Position numbers and translations under genes: made by a program
Origin: Microbispora corallina
GTDB lineage: Bacteria; Actinomycetota; Actinomycetes; Streptosporangiales; Streptosporangiaceae
Length of the DNA stretch: 64,000 bases
Assembly: GCF_016863035.1 (NCBI RefSeq)
Contig: NZ_BOOC01000040.1
Location: 1 to 64,000 of the forward strand
Reading direction: 5' to 3'
In this document: positions 51,977 through 59,759 of the stretch, one piece after another
How positions within the stretch are numbered: the first letter of the stretch is position 1
Layout of the letters: each line of letters opens with the position of its first letter
Notes under the pieces: generated by a model
What the model saw: only the letters and a program-made list of their open reading frames with translations
Database searches by the model: none
Told to the model about the DNA's origin: nothing

Positions 51977-52540
51977 ATGTCCACAGGGGACCTCGAAGCC
52001 CTGCTACGGGTGACCGCCCCCGGCTACGTCGGCGAGTCCCCGCCGGACGTGGCGTTCGGCACCACCGACACCCCCGTCGGCCGTCTGGTCCTCGCGGTGA
52101 CCGCCCGCGGCGTGGCCGCCTGCAGCTACGACGACGAGCACGCGGTCTTCGCCCGGGTGTACCGGTCGATCGGCTCGTTCATCGGCCCCGACCCCCGCCG
52201 CCTCGACCCCGTACGGCGGGAGCTGGACGCCTACTTCGAGGGCAGGCTCAGGGCGTTCTCCCTGCCCGTGGACCTCCAGCTCGCCACGGCCTTCGCCAGG
52301 ACCGTGGTGCAGATGACGCTGTCGGTGCCGTACGGCAGCGTCACCACCCATGGGGAGCTGGCCGGGCGGATCGGGCGGCCGCAGGCGCTGCACGCCGTGG
52401 CCAACGCCCTGACCGCCAACCCCGTCTGCGTCATCGTCCCGTGCCACCGGGCGGTGGAGTCGCCCGGCGTGCTCGGCGGCTACGCCGGCGGACCGGCCGC
52501 CAAGGAGCACCTCCTCCGCCTCGAGGGCGCCGTCACCTGA
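51977..52540 (+). CDS. Methylated-DNA-[protein]-cysteine S-methyltransferase
   Basis: A 187-residue MGMT/Ogt. The active-site motif VPCHR (Cys near 160), the upstream helix-turn-helix (YGSVTTHGELAGRIGRPQALHAVANAL) and the asparagine hinge before VCVIVPCHR are all present. It removes alkyl groups from O6-guanine in one suicidal turn. ATG 51977 follows AGAGGAAG. The last 8 bp overlap the convergent CGNR gene. Confidence 0.93.
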   Translation: MSTGDLEALLRVTAPGYVGESPPDVAFGTTDTPVGRLVLAVTARGVAACSYDDEHAVFARVYRSIGSFIGPDPRRLDPVRRELDAYFEGRLRAFSLPVDLQLATAFARTVVQMTLSVPYGSVTTHGELAGRIGRPQALHAVANALTANPVCVIVPCHRAVESPGVLGGYAGGPAAKEHLLRLEGAVT

Positions 52541-53096
52541 CCGGCCCGCCGGGGGCGCGGTGCCGGGAGCGGAAGGCGGCGGCCTTCTCCCGGTTGCCGC
52601 ACTCGCGCATGTCGCACCAGCGGCGCGAGCCGCCGCGGGAGGTGTCCACGTAGAGGCGGGTGCAGACCGTCCGCTCGCACTGCCGGATCCGCGCGGCGTC
52701 CGGCCCGCCGAACAGCTCGGCCGCCGACCGCGCGATCGTGGCGAGGACGGCGTCCAGGTCCCCCGTACGGCTCACGCGCAGGCCAGCGGCGTGCGGAACG
52801 AGCCGCGGGGCCACCGGGGGCTCGGCGGCGAGCGCGTTCACCAGGTCGACGTCGGCCTCCGCCGGCCGCCGGCCGCGCAGGGGGCCCACACCGAGGCGGT
52901 AGACCGCCTCCCGGAGTCGTACGGCCCGGTCGCGGCCCTCGGCGTCGACGGCGGGGGGCTCGTCCAGGAGCCCGGCGGCCACGGCCCACGCGGCGAGCAG
53001 ATCGGGCGTGCCGATCATCTCCACCGGCTCGGTCTCCCGGTGGCCGACCGTGCCGGCGAAGTCGAGCGCGAGGTTGCCGCTCCAGAACGTGAACAT
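52533..53096 (-). CDS. CGNR zinc-finger transcription factor
   Basis: A 187-residue protein of the CGNR/ABATE family. The N-terminal ABATE domain (LALDFAGTVGHRETEPVEM) probably binds a stress signal or ligand. The C-terminal zinc finger CERTVCTRLYVDTSRGGSRRWC ends in ECGNREK, the family name motif, and binds DNA. ATG 53096 follows GGAGGG. It faces the DMT transporter gene across an 81-bp region with repeated GGTTAY half-sites, so it likely controls that exporter. Confidence 0.92.
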   Translation of the reverse strand: MFTFWSGNLALDFAGTVGHRETEPVEMIGTPDLLAAWAVAAGLLDEPPAVDAEGRDRAVRLREAVYRLGVGPLRGRRPAEADVDLVNALAAEPPVAPRLVPHAAGLRVSRTGDLDAVLATIARSAAELFGGPDAARIRQCERTVCTRLYVDTSRGGSRRWCDMRECGNREKAAAFRSRHRAPGGPVR

Positions 53097-53104
53097 CCCT
53101 CCAT

Positions 53105-53167
53105 CGTAACCGGCTTGACAGGTTATCGGCGGCTCCGTCATCGTGATAACCACTCTGGGTGGTTACG
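53105..53167. promoter_or_regulatory. Shared operator between CGNR gene and DMT exporter
   Basis: GTAACCGG (53106-53113), GGTTATC (53121-53127), GATAACC (53145-53151) and GGTTACGG (53160-53167) are inverted and repeated half-sites. The inner pair is a perfect inverted repeat. A TTGACA (53115-53120) precedes the exporter. They probably bind the CGNR regulator. Confidence 0.5.
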
Positions 53168-53177
53168 GGAGGCCGGG

Positions 53178-54104
53178 ATGACGGGGAGAAGGGTCGCGGA
53201 GGCGGCCGTGCCGGGGGCGTTCGTCGTCCTGTGGAGCAGCGCGTTCGTCGCGGGGTCGATCGGGCTCGGCGCGGCGCCGCCCCTGCTGCTGACGCTGGCG
53301 CGCTTCGCGCTCGCCGGGGTGCTGCTGGCCGTGGTCGCGCTGGCCGCGCGGGCCCCCTGGCCGCGCGGCCGGGCCCTCGGGCACGTGGTGGTCGCCGGGC
53401 TGCTCCTGCAGGCCGTGCAGTTCGGCGCGTTCTACACGGCGATGGCGCTCGGGGTGAGCGGGGCGATCGCGGCGCTCGTCCAGGGGCTCCACCCGGTGCT
53501 CACCGCGCTGCTGGCCGTGCCGCTGCTCGGCGAGCGGGTGAGCGCGCGGCAGTGGGCGGGCTTCGCGCTCGGGGCCGCCGGGGTGACGCTGGCCGTGGCG
53601 GAGCGCGTCTCGTCGGCGGCGGCCGCGGTCCTGCTCTGCGGCGCCGGGCTGCTCGGGCTCAGCCTCGGCACGCTCTACCAGAAGCGGTTCTGCCCGCGGA
53701 TGGACCTGCGCAGCGGCCAGGCCGTGCAGCTTCTCGCCGCCGTGCCGGTCATCGGCCTGCTCACGGTCACCCTGGAACATCCGCGGGTCACGGCCTGGGC
53801 GCCGTTCACGGGCGCCGTGCTGTGGCTCGCGCTGGTGAACTCGATCGGCGCGTTCACCCTGCTCTACCTGCTGCTGCGCCGGTCGCAGGCGAGCCGGGCG
53901 AGCAGCCTGTTCTTCCTCACGCCGTCCGTCACGGCCGTCATGGCGTGGGCGCTGCTCCACCAGCCGCTGAGCGCGCTCGCGGTCGCCGGCCTGGTGCTCA
54001 GTGGCGCCGGCGTCGCCCTGGCCACCCGGGCGCCCCGCGCCGAGGCGGGCTCCGCGCCGGTCAGACCGCCCGCCGGCGTCTCCCGAGAGCGGTCGGCAGC
54101 GTGA
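53178..54104 (+). CDS. EamA/DMT-superfamily transporter
   Basis: A 308-residue permease with ten membrane helices in two EamA repeats (LWSSAFVAGSIGLGAAPPLLLTLARF; LGLSLGTLYQKRF). It likely exports metabolites or toxic compounds. ATG 53178. The gene is divergent from the CGNR regulator, and its 3' end overlaps the convergent permease gene by 44 bp. Confidence 0.9.
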   Translation: MTGRRVAEAAVPGAFVVLWSSAFVAGSIGLGAAPPLLLTLARFALAGVLLAVVALAARAPWPRGRALGHVVVAGLLLQAVQFGAFYTAMALGVSGAIAALVQGLHPVLTALLAVPLLGERVSARQWAGFALGAAGVTLAVAERVSSAAAAVLLCGAGLLGLSLGTLYQKRFCPRMDLRSGQAVQLLAAVPVIGLLTVTLEHPRVTAWAPFTGAVLWLALVNSIGAFTLLYLLLRRSQASRASSLFFLTPSVTAVMAWALLHQPLSALAVAGLVLSGAGVALATRAPRAEAGSAPVRPPAGVSRERSAA

Positions 54105-55395
54105 GCAGCGCGGCCACGAGGAACGCGGCGAGCGCGGCGTTCATCCACGGCTGGCGCTCGAACCCGACGGCGGACCGGACGTCCGCCCAGATCCCGTCCC
54201 ACCAGCCCACGGTCGGGGTCGCGGTGACGACCCAGTAGGCCGCGAACCCCAGCAGCCACGGCACGACCATGAACCAGCGCGAGGGGGCGTCCTCGGCCGT
54301 GTTCCACCGGGAGGCGCCCCCGAGCAGGAAGTAGTCCACCACCAGCACGGCGAACATCGGCACGAAGACCGCCCCGATGACGCTGAGGAACGCGGCATAG
54401 GAGTTCACATTGGCGTACAGCGCGATCACGGTGGTGACGACGCCGATGGCCGCGGAGATCACCCGGCGGTCGACGCGGGGGGCCAGGTTCTGGATCGACA
54501 CCGTCGTCGAGTAGACGTTGGCGAACGACTGGTCGACCTCGCGCAGCACCAGGATGCCGAAGAACAGCGCCCCGAGCGGCGCGGCCACGAACGGGTCCCA
54601 GACCTTGTCCATGTCGTTGCCCACGAGCGCCAGCGCCGCGATCCCGAGAGCCAGGCAGGCGACCTGGGCGATCGTGTAGCCGCCCACCACGCCGGCGAAG
54701 GCCGAGCCGCTCGTCCGGGAGTGCCGGGCATAGTCGGCCGCCATCGGCACCCACGAGACCGACAACGCGATCACGTAGTCGACGGCCGGGGCGAAGGCGT
54801 CCCACGAGCCCCCGCCCAGCGACGGACCCCGGGCGAACAGGGCGACCGACAGCCAGACCATCGCGATCACCACGCCGGCCGTCACGTAGCGGCGCAGCAG
54901 CCGCACCGACCCGAGCGGCCGGATCGTGAGCGCGATCGTCACCGCCCCCGCCACGACGGCCCACACGCCGTACGGCACCGCGCCGCCGAACACGGCCCGC
55001 GCCCCGCTCGCGATGACCCACAGCTCGTACGCCCCCCAGCCGATCATCTGCACGATGTTCAGCACGGTCGGGACGTACGACAGGCGTGCCCCGAACAGGC
55101 CGCGCAGCAGGACCATGGCCGGGCGGCCGGTGCGGACGCCGGGGATCGCGGCCAGGCCCACCATGGCCGTGCCGATCAGGCTGCCCACGACGGCGGCCAG
55201 GACGGCCCCGGCGAACGGGAGCGGGTGCCCGCCCAGCGGGTCGAGCAGGAACAGCGCCCCCGCGAACCCAAGGAGGCTCACCCCGAGGTTGGCCCAGAAC
55301 GCGCTCTGGTCGAGGAGCCCGAGGGTGCGGGGGGCCTCCTCGTCGAGGGTCAGGGGCACTTCCGCCCGAGTGGGGTCGACGACGGCCGATGTCAT
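54061..55395 (-). CDS. NCS1-family permease, thiamine-precursor (CytX-like)
   Basis: A 444-residue NCS1 (purine-cytosine permease type) transporter with about 12 helices. WGAYELWVIASGA and VSWVPMAADYARHSR are characteristic substrate-helix motifs. The preceding TPP riboswitch shows it serves thiamine metabolism, most likely hydroxymethylpyrimidine uptake like CytX. ATG 55395 was chosen over GTG 55398. The ribosome-binding GGGAG lies in the 3' arm of the riboswitch, so thiamine diphosphate should shut translation. It is convergent with and overlaps the DMT gene. Confidence 0.88.
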   Translation of the reverse strand: MTSAVVDPTRAEVPLTLDEEAPRTLGLLDQSAFWANLGVSLLGFAGALFLLDPLGGHPLPFAGAVLAAVVGSLIGTAMVGLAAIPGVRTGRPAMVLLRGLFGARLSYVPTVLNIVQMIGWGAYELWVIASGARAVFGGAVPYGVWAVVAGAVTIALTIRPLGSVRLLRRYVTAGVVIAMVWLSVALFARGPSLGGGSWDAFAPAVDYVIALSVSWVPMAADYARHSRTSGSAFAGVVGGYTIAQVACLALGIAALALVGNDMDKVWDPFVAAPLGALFFGILVLREVDQSFANVYSTTVSIQNLAPRVDRRVISAAIGVVTTVIALYANVNSYAAFLSVIGAVFVPMFAVLVVDYFLLGGASRWNTAEDAPSRWFMVVPWLLGFAAYWVVTATPTVGWWDGIWADVRSAVGFERQPWMNAALAAFLVAALLTLPTALGRRRRAV

Positions 55396-55400
55396 CACAC

Positions 55401-55500
55401 GCTCCCTACGCCGGCATTATCCGGACAGGTTCATGCGGTCGGCGGCACGTCTCGTCGGAGAATCCGCCCTCTCAGCCCGGTCTCGCCCGAGCTCCCGCGC
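55401..55500 (-). promoter_or_regulatory. TPP riboswitch
   Basis: On the minus strand the leader reads GGGCTGAGAGGG (pyrimidine sensor) and then CATGAACCTGTCCGGATAAT, followed by GCCGGCGTAGGGAG. These are the conserved J and P4/P5 (pyrophosphate) elements of the THI-element. GGGAG at its 3' end is also the Shine-Dalgarno of the permease gene, which implies control of translation initiation. Confidence 0.92.
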
Positions 55501-55537
55501 TATTTCGGATGTCGTCGTGATTATGCCATCCGTTTAC

Positions 55538-55861
55538 CTACGCCACGAAGGGGGGCTCCCCGCTCTCGCTGACCATCGGCAGCCCGGCGGCGGCCCACGA
55601 CTGCATGCCCCCGCCCACGTTCACGGCGTCCCTGCCGACGTGGTTGAGCCACAGCGTGGCGTGCGCCGACCGCCCGCCGACCCGGCACACCACGTACACC
55701 GGGCGGTCGGCCGGCACCTCGTCGACCCGCTGCTGCAGGTCGCCCAGCGGGATGTGCGCGGCCTCGGGCGCGTGCCCCGCGCGCCACTCCTCGATCTCGC
55801 GGACGTCCAGCAGGTAGGCGCCCTTGGGTACGGCGTCGGGGGCGATTTCCGGCATCGTCAT
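55538..55861 (-). CDS. Rhodanese-like sulfurtransferase
   Basis: A 107-residue single-domain rhodanese. The active-site loop is CRVGGRSA with catalytic C59, preceded by LLDVREIEEWRAGHAPEAAHIPL. It transfers sulfane sulfur, and the next gene downstream on the same strand is the thiamine-regulated permease. A link to thiamine thiazole sulfur is possible but not shown, since the riboswitch lies after this gene. ATG 55861. Confidence 0.9.
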   Translation of the reverse strand: MTMPEIAPDAVPKGAYLLDVREIEEWRAGHAPEAAHIPLGDLQQRVDEVPADRPVYVVCRVGGRSAHATLWLNHVGRDAVNVGGGMQSWAAAGLPMVSESGEPPFVA

Positions 55862-55965
55862 GGGCCCATTGTCGCGCCCCGGCGCCCGTGCTCGGTCCGG
55901 CTTCCAAGCTGGTGCTCCCCCTGCGGGGTATGCCGGGCGGACGGCCGGGTGGCTAGCGTCGAGGG

Positions 55966-56664
55966 ATGGAGGAGATCACCGCCGTCCGGCACGGGGAGAG
56001 CACCGCCAACGCCGCCTCGGCCCGCGCCGTGCGCGACGGCCTCGCCGTACGGATCGACGGGCGGGACGCCGACATCGGCCTGTCCGGGCGCGGACGGGAG
56101 CAGGCGGCGGCGGTCGGCCGCCTCCTCGCGGGCCTCCCGGACGACGCACTGCCTGAGTCGGTCTGGTGCTCGCCGTACCGGAGGGCCCGGCTCACCTGGG
56201 AGATCGCGCGGGAGGGGCTGCGCGCGGCCGGACGGCCGCTGCCCGCCGAGCGCGTCGACGACCGCCTGCGCGACCGGGTCCTCGGCGTGTTCGAACTTCT
56301 CACGCCCCGCGCGATCGAGGAGCGCTTCCCGGCCGAGCGGCGGGAGATGGAGCGGATCGGCCTGCCGTTCTACCGCCCGCCCGGCGGGGAGTCCTTCGCG
56401 GACGTGGCGGTCCGCATCCGGGAGGTCCTCGACGACGCCGGAACGGCCGAGGCGGGCCGGCGGGTGCTGGTCGTGGCGCACGACGCCGTCGTGCTGCTCA
56501 TCCGCCACGTGCTCGGCGGCGGGACGCCGGACGACGTCGGCCGCATCTTCGGCTACGGGCAGGTGGCCAACGGCTCGGTCTCCCGCTGGCGGCGCCGGGG
56601 CGGACGGATGGACCTGGTGTCCTTCGGCGACACCGGCCACCTGCCCCCGGAGATCGTCACTTGA
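55966..56664 (+). CDS. Histidine phosphatase family protein
   Basis: A 232-residue phosphoglycerate-mutase-like phosphatase. RHGES (residues 8-12) carries the phosphoacceptor H9. Later motifs are SPYRRARLT, GESFADVAVRI and VVAHDAVVLL, where the last H is catalytic. Substrate unknown. ATG 55966. The last 8 bp overlap the convergent Fpg/Nei gene. Confidence 0.92.
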   Translation: MEEITAVRHGESTANAASARAVRDGLAVRIDGRDADIGLSGRGREQAAAVGRLLAGLPDDALPESVWCSPYRRARLTWEIAREGLRAAGRPLPAERVDDRLRDRVLGVFELLTPRAIEERFPAERREMERIGLPFYRPPGGESFADVAVRIREVLDDAGTAEAGRRVLVVAHDAVVLLIRHVLGGGTPDDVGRIFGYGQVANGSVSRWRRRGGRMDLVSFGDTGHLPPEIVT

Positions 56665-57535
56665 GCAGCTTGGACAGACGGCGGTCGGCCAGCGGCTTGC
56701 CGCCGGTCTGGCAGGTCGGGCAGTACTGGAGGGAGGAGTCGGCGAACGACACCTCCCGGATCGTGTCGCCGCAGACCTCGCACTTCTCGCCGGTGCGGCC
56801 GTGGACGCGCAGGCCCGACTTCTTCTCGGACTTGAGGTCCTTGGCGGCCAGGCCCCGCGCCCGGCCCACGGCGTCGCGCAGCGTCGTCACGATCGCCTCG
56901 TGCAGGTCGGCCACCTGGGCGTCCGTCAGCGACGAGGCGATCTTGAACGGCGACATCCTGGCGACGTGGAGGACCTCGTCGGAGTAGGCGTTGCCGATGC
57001 CGGCGATCACCTTCTGGTCCCGCAGCAGGCCCTTGATCTGGGTGCGGTTGCCGCCCACGATCGCCTTGAGCGCGTCGACGGTGAAGGTCTCCGACAGCGG
57101 GTCGGGGCCGAGGCTCGCGATGCCCGGCACCTCCGCCGGGTCGCGCACGACGTACACCGCCAGGCGCTTCTGCGTCCCGGCCTCGGTGAGCTCGAAGCCC
57201 GGCGCGCGGTCGTCCTCGCCGGGCGACAGCCGTACCCGCACCGCGAGGGGACCCTTCCCGGGGCGGACGGGCCTGGCGCCGGACAGGTCCTCCCGCCAGC
57301 GCAGCCAGCCGCCGCGCGCCAGGTGGGTGACGAAGTGCAGCCCGTCGCAGTCGAGGTCGAGGAACTTGCCGTGGCGGGCGACCCCGGTCACCTCCAGCCC
57401 GGCGAGGGCCGTGACGGGCGGGGCGACGGTCTTCAGGGCCTGGATGGCCACCACGTCCACACCCAGGACCGCGTGGCCGACGGCGCGCTCGCGCAGGAAC
57501 TCGGCGAGCGCCTCCACCTCGGGCAGCTCCGGCAT
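56657..57535 (-). CDS. Fpg/Nei-family DNA glycosylase
   Basis: A 292-residue formamidopyrimidine/endonuclease VIII family glycosylase. P2 and E3 (MPELPEVEAL) form the catalytic N-terminus, and a helix-two-turn-helix (KGLLRDQKVIAGIGNAYSDEV) contacts DNA. The C-terminal zinc finger is CEVC...CPTC, followed by an RLSKLLK tail. It excises oxidised bases and nicks the strand. ATG 57535. Confidence 0.94.
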   Translation of the reverse strand: MPELPEVEALAEFLRERAVGHAVLGVDVVAIQALKTVAPPVTALAGLEVTGVARHGKFLDLDCDGLHFVTHLARGGWLRWREDLSGARPVRPGKGPLAVRVRLSPGEDDRAPGFELTEAGTQKRLAVYVVRDPAEVPGIASLGPDPLSETFTVDALKAIVGGNRTQIKGLLRDQKVIAGIGNAYSDEVLHVARMSPFKIASSLTDAQVADLHEAIVTTLRDAVGRARGLAAKDLKSEKKSGLRVHGRTGEKCEVCGDTIREVSFADSSLQYCPTCQTGGKPLADRRLSKLLK

Positions 57536-57574
57536 GCCCCCACAGTAACCCGGCCCCGGCCGTTCCCGGCCTCG

Positions 57575-58183
57575 TTACGCGGGGACGTCCCAGAAGGCCA
57601 GCTCGTGCCGCATGCCCTCGGCGAACAGCTCCGCGGCCCTGGCCGGGTCGGGCCGCGCCTCGTCGATCATCACGGCGATCCGCCCGGTGAGCGCCGCGAA
57701 CCCCGGGTCGGCGTAGGTCTCCACCCAGGCCCGGTAGCGCGGCTCGGCGGGCGGGTCCTGCGCCAGGATCCGGCCGAGCGTGGAGTACCCCCACATGCAG
57801 GGGTAGAGCGCGGCCAGTCCCTCGCCGTAGTCGGCGGCCGACTCCAGCAGGAACGCCGTGTACGCCGCGCAGGCCGGGCCCTTCACCGCTCCCGCCAGGT
57901 CGGCGCCGAACCCGGCCGCCAGCGACCGGTGCAGGTCGAGCTCGTCGTGCCAGGTCGCGTACGCGAGGTCGACGAGGTCGCCCAGATGGCCGTCGGGCGC
58001 CTGCCAGGCCAGCCGCGAGAACACCCGGACGTAGTCGAGCAGGAACAGGTAGTCCTGCTCCAGCCACGACCGGAACACCGGATCGGGCAGGTCGCCCGCG
58101 GCGATGCCCCGGACGGTCGGATGGGCCAGCTGGGCGTCGAGCAGGGGACGCCCGATGGCGTGCAGCTCCCGAGAGATCGTCAC
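57575..58183 (-). CDS. tenA: TenA-family thiaminase II / aminopyrimidine hydrolase
   Basis: A 202-residue TenA protein. The conserved segment FRSWLEQDYLFLLDYVRVFSRL, a cysteine in LYPCMWGYSTLG and the catalytic glutamate in HELAFWD are present. It salvages thiamine breakdown products to hydroxymethylpyrimidine. It is 39 bp upstream of the glycosylase gene and 2.2 kb from the riboswitch-controlled permease that probably imports such pyrimidines. No riboswitch precedes tenA itself. Confidence 0.92.
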   Translation of the reverse strand: MTISRELHAIGRPLLDAQLAHPTVRGIAAGDLPDPVFRSWLEQDYLFLLDYVRVFSRLAWQAPDGHLGDLVDLAYATWHDELDLHRSLAAGFGADLAGAVKGPACAAYTAFLLESAADYGEGLAALYPCMWGYSTLGRILAQDPPAEPRYRAWVETYADPGFAALTGRIAVMIDEARPDPARAAELFAEGMRHELAFWDVPA

Positions 58184-58237
58184 AAGAGGCCCATTGTGCC
58201 GCCCGCGGGCACGACCGCCGCCACCCGGCCGCCCGCG

Positions 58238-59503
58238 CTACTTCGTGAGGACGTCCTTGGGGACCTGCTTGTCCTGGGCGAGCGCCTCGAACAGGCGCAG
58301 CGCCTTCTGGGTGTCCCACTTGACCACGGCCGCGCCGTTGATCGTGGGCAGCGACCCGACGGGCACGGCGGTGGTGACCGGGCCCCCGCGCATCGCCAGC
58401 CCGACCGACAGCAGGTCGAACAGGCCCGTGTCCGGGTCGACCGCGACCGAGTCGGCCGCGCTCAGCGCCAGCGGCACCGAGCTGAACGGGTTGAGCAGCG
58501 TGCCGGGGCTGGCCGCCTTCTGCACGACCGCGGCGAAGAACTGCCGCTGCCGCTGCGTGCGGTCGTAGTCGGGGATCGCGCCGGTGGCCCGGGTGCGGAC
58601 GTAGCCGAGCGCGGTGCCGCCGTCCATGTCCTGGCAGCCCTTCTTCAGGTTGATCCCGGCCTTGTGGTCCTTGATGTCCTGCTTCACGCAGATGTTGACC
58701 CCGCCGATCGCGTCGACGATGCCGACGAACCCACCGAAGCCGATCTCCATGTAGTGGTCGATCCGGATGCCCGTCACCCGCTCGACGGTCTTGGTGAGCA
58801 GCTTGGGGCCGCCGAAGGCGTACGCCGCGTTGAGCTTGTCGTTGCCGTGGCCCTCGATCGGGACGTACGAGTCGCGGGGCAGGCTCACCAGCGTCGGCCG
58901 CCCGCTGGACGGGATGTGCAGCAGCATCATGGTGTCCGTGCGCTTGCCGACCGCCTTGCCGGTGGCGAGTTTCCTGCGCTGCGCCGCCGTCAGGCCGGCC
59001 CGGCTGTCGGACCCCACCAGCAGCCAGTCGTCGCCCGGAGTGGCCGCGGGCCGCCCGCTGTAGTCGGTGAACGCGTCGACCGACTTGAGCCGCGAGCCGA
59101 TCCAGAAGTAGCCCACGACGGACGCGACCAGCAGCACGGCGACCACGACGGCCAGGATCCGGACGATCAGCCGCCCGATGCGCCGCGGCCGGCGGCCACC
59201 GCCACGCCCGCCGAACCCGGGCTGCTCCTCGCGGAGGTCGTCGTCCTCGCCGCCGCTCCCGCCGCCCAGCGGCCGTACGGGCGTCTCGCCCGAGCGGGGC
59301 TTGCCGTACACCTTGGACCTCATCCGCGGGATCGTGGTCTCGCTCTTGTCCCTGCCCCCGCCCGCTCCCGCGGAGCCCCGATCCCCCGGCGCGGAACGAC
59401 CGTCCCCGGCCCCGCCGGGAACGGGGTACGCCGGCTGCCCGGCGGCCGCCCGCGGTTCGCGCGGACGGCGGATCGCCCGGGTCGCCTCGTCGTCGTCGGC
59501 CAC
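58238..59503 (-). CDS. LCP-family (LytR-CpsA-Psr) cell-wall glycopolymer ligase
   Basis: A 421-residue protein. The cytoplasmic N-terminus is Gly/Arg-rich (about 110 residues), then one membrane helix (IVRILAVVVAVLLVASVVGYFW), then the extracytoplasmic LCP domain. It has LLVGSDSRAGL, DTMMLLHIPSSGRPTLVSLPRDSYV and RTRATGAIPDYDRTQRQRQFF with the conserved arginines that bind polyprenyl diphosphate. It attaches teichoic acids or other polymers to peptidoglycan. GTG 59503 follows GGGGAT. Confidence 0.88.
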   Translation of the reverse strand: MADDDEATRAIRRPREPRAAAGQPAYPVPGGAGDGRSAPGDRGSAGAGGGRDKSETTIPRMRSKVYGKPRSGETPVRPLGGGSGGEDDDLREEQPGFGGRGGGRRPRRIGRLIVRILAVVVAVLLVASVVGYFWIGSRLKSVDAFTDYSGRPAATPGDDWLLVGSDSRAGLTAAQRRKLATGKAVGKRTDTMMLLHIPSSGRPTLVSLPRDSYVPIEGHGNDKLNAAYAFGGPKLLTKTVERVTGIRIDHYMEIGFGGFVGIVDAIGGVNICVKQDIKDHKAGINLKKGCQDMDGGTALGYVRTRATGAIPDYDRTQRQRQFFAAVVQKAASPGTLLNPFSSVPLALSAADSVAVDPDTGLFDLLSVGLAMRGGPVTTAVPVGSLPTINGAAVVKWDTQKALRLFEALAQDKQVPKDVLTK

Positions 59504-59655
59504 GATGTATCCCCAGTCCCTCAGCGTGATGGCCACGGCTTGGGCGACGTCCGCCCCCTCTTTTACGGTACGTCGCCGTCCACACCGTACGCGTACGCGT
59601 TCGTGGACGCCTCCTGACGACGCCGTGGAAACAGAAGAGAGATCTGAGCCGTTAC

Positions 59656-59669
59656 GGTGGTATACCACC
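59656..59669. promoter_or_regulatory. 14-bp perfect palindrome upstream of CNNM gene
   Basis: GGTGGTATACCACC is self-complementary and sits about 90 bp before the first CNNM-type gene and 150 bp before the LCP gene. It is a likely operator of unknown regulator. Confidence 0.4.
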
Positions 59670-59759
59670 AGTCGAAAGGAACGTCGTGTCCGTCCCGGAC
59701 CCCTGGAGTACCGGCCCGTGCCTCGGCACGGGATCGCCTCGACTCAGGGCGGCTGCCCC

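Noticed and set aside
54926..59617. 1563-codon open frame on the plus strand
   Set aside because: It is antisense to the permease, rhodanese, glycosylase, TenA and LCP genes and shows only low-complexity sequence.
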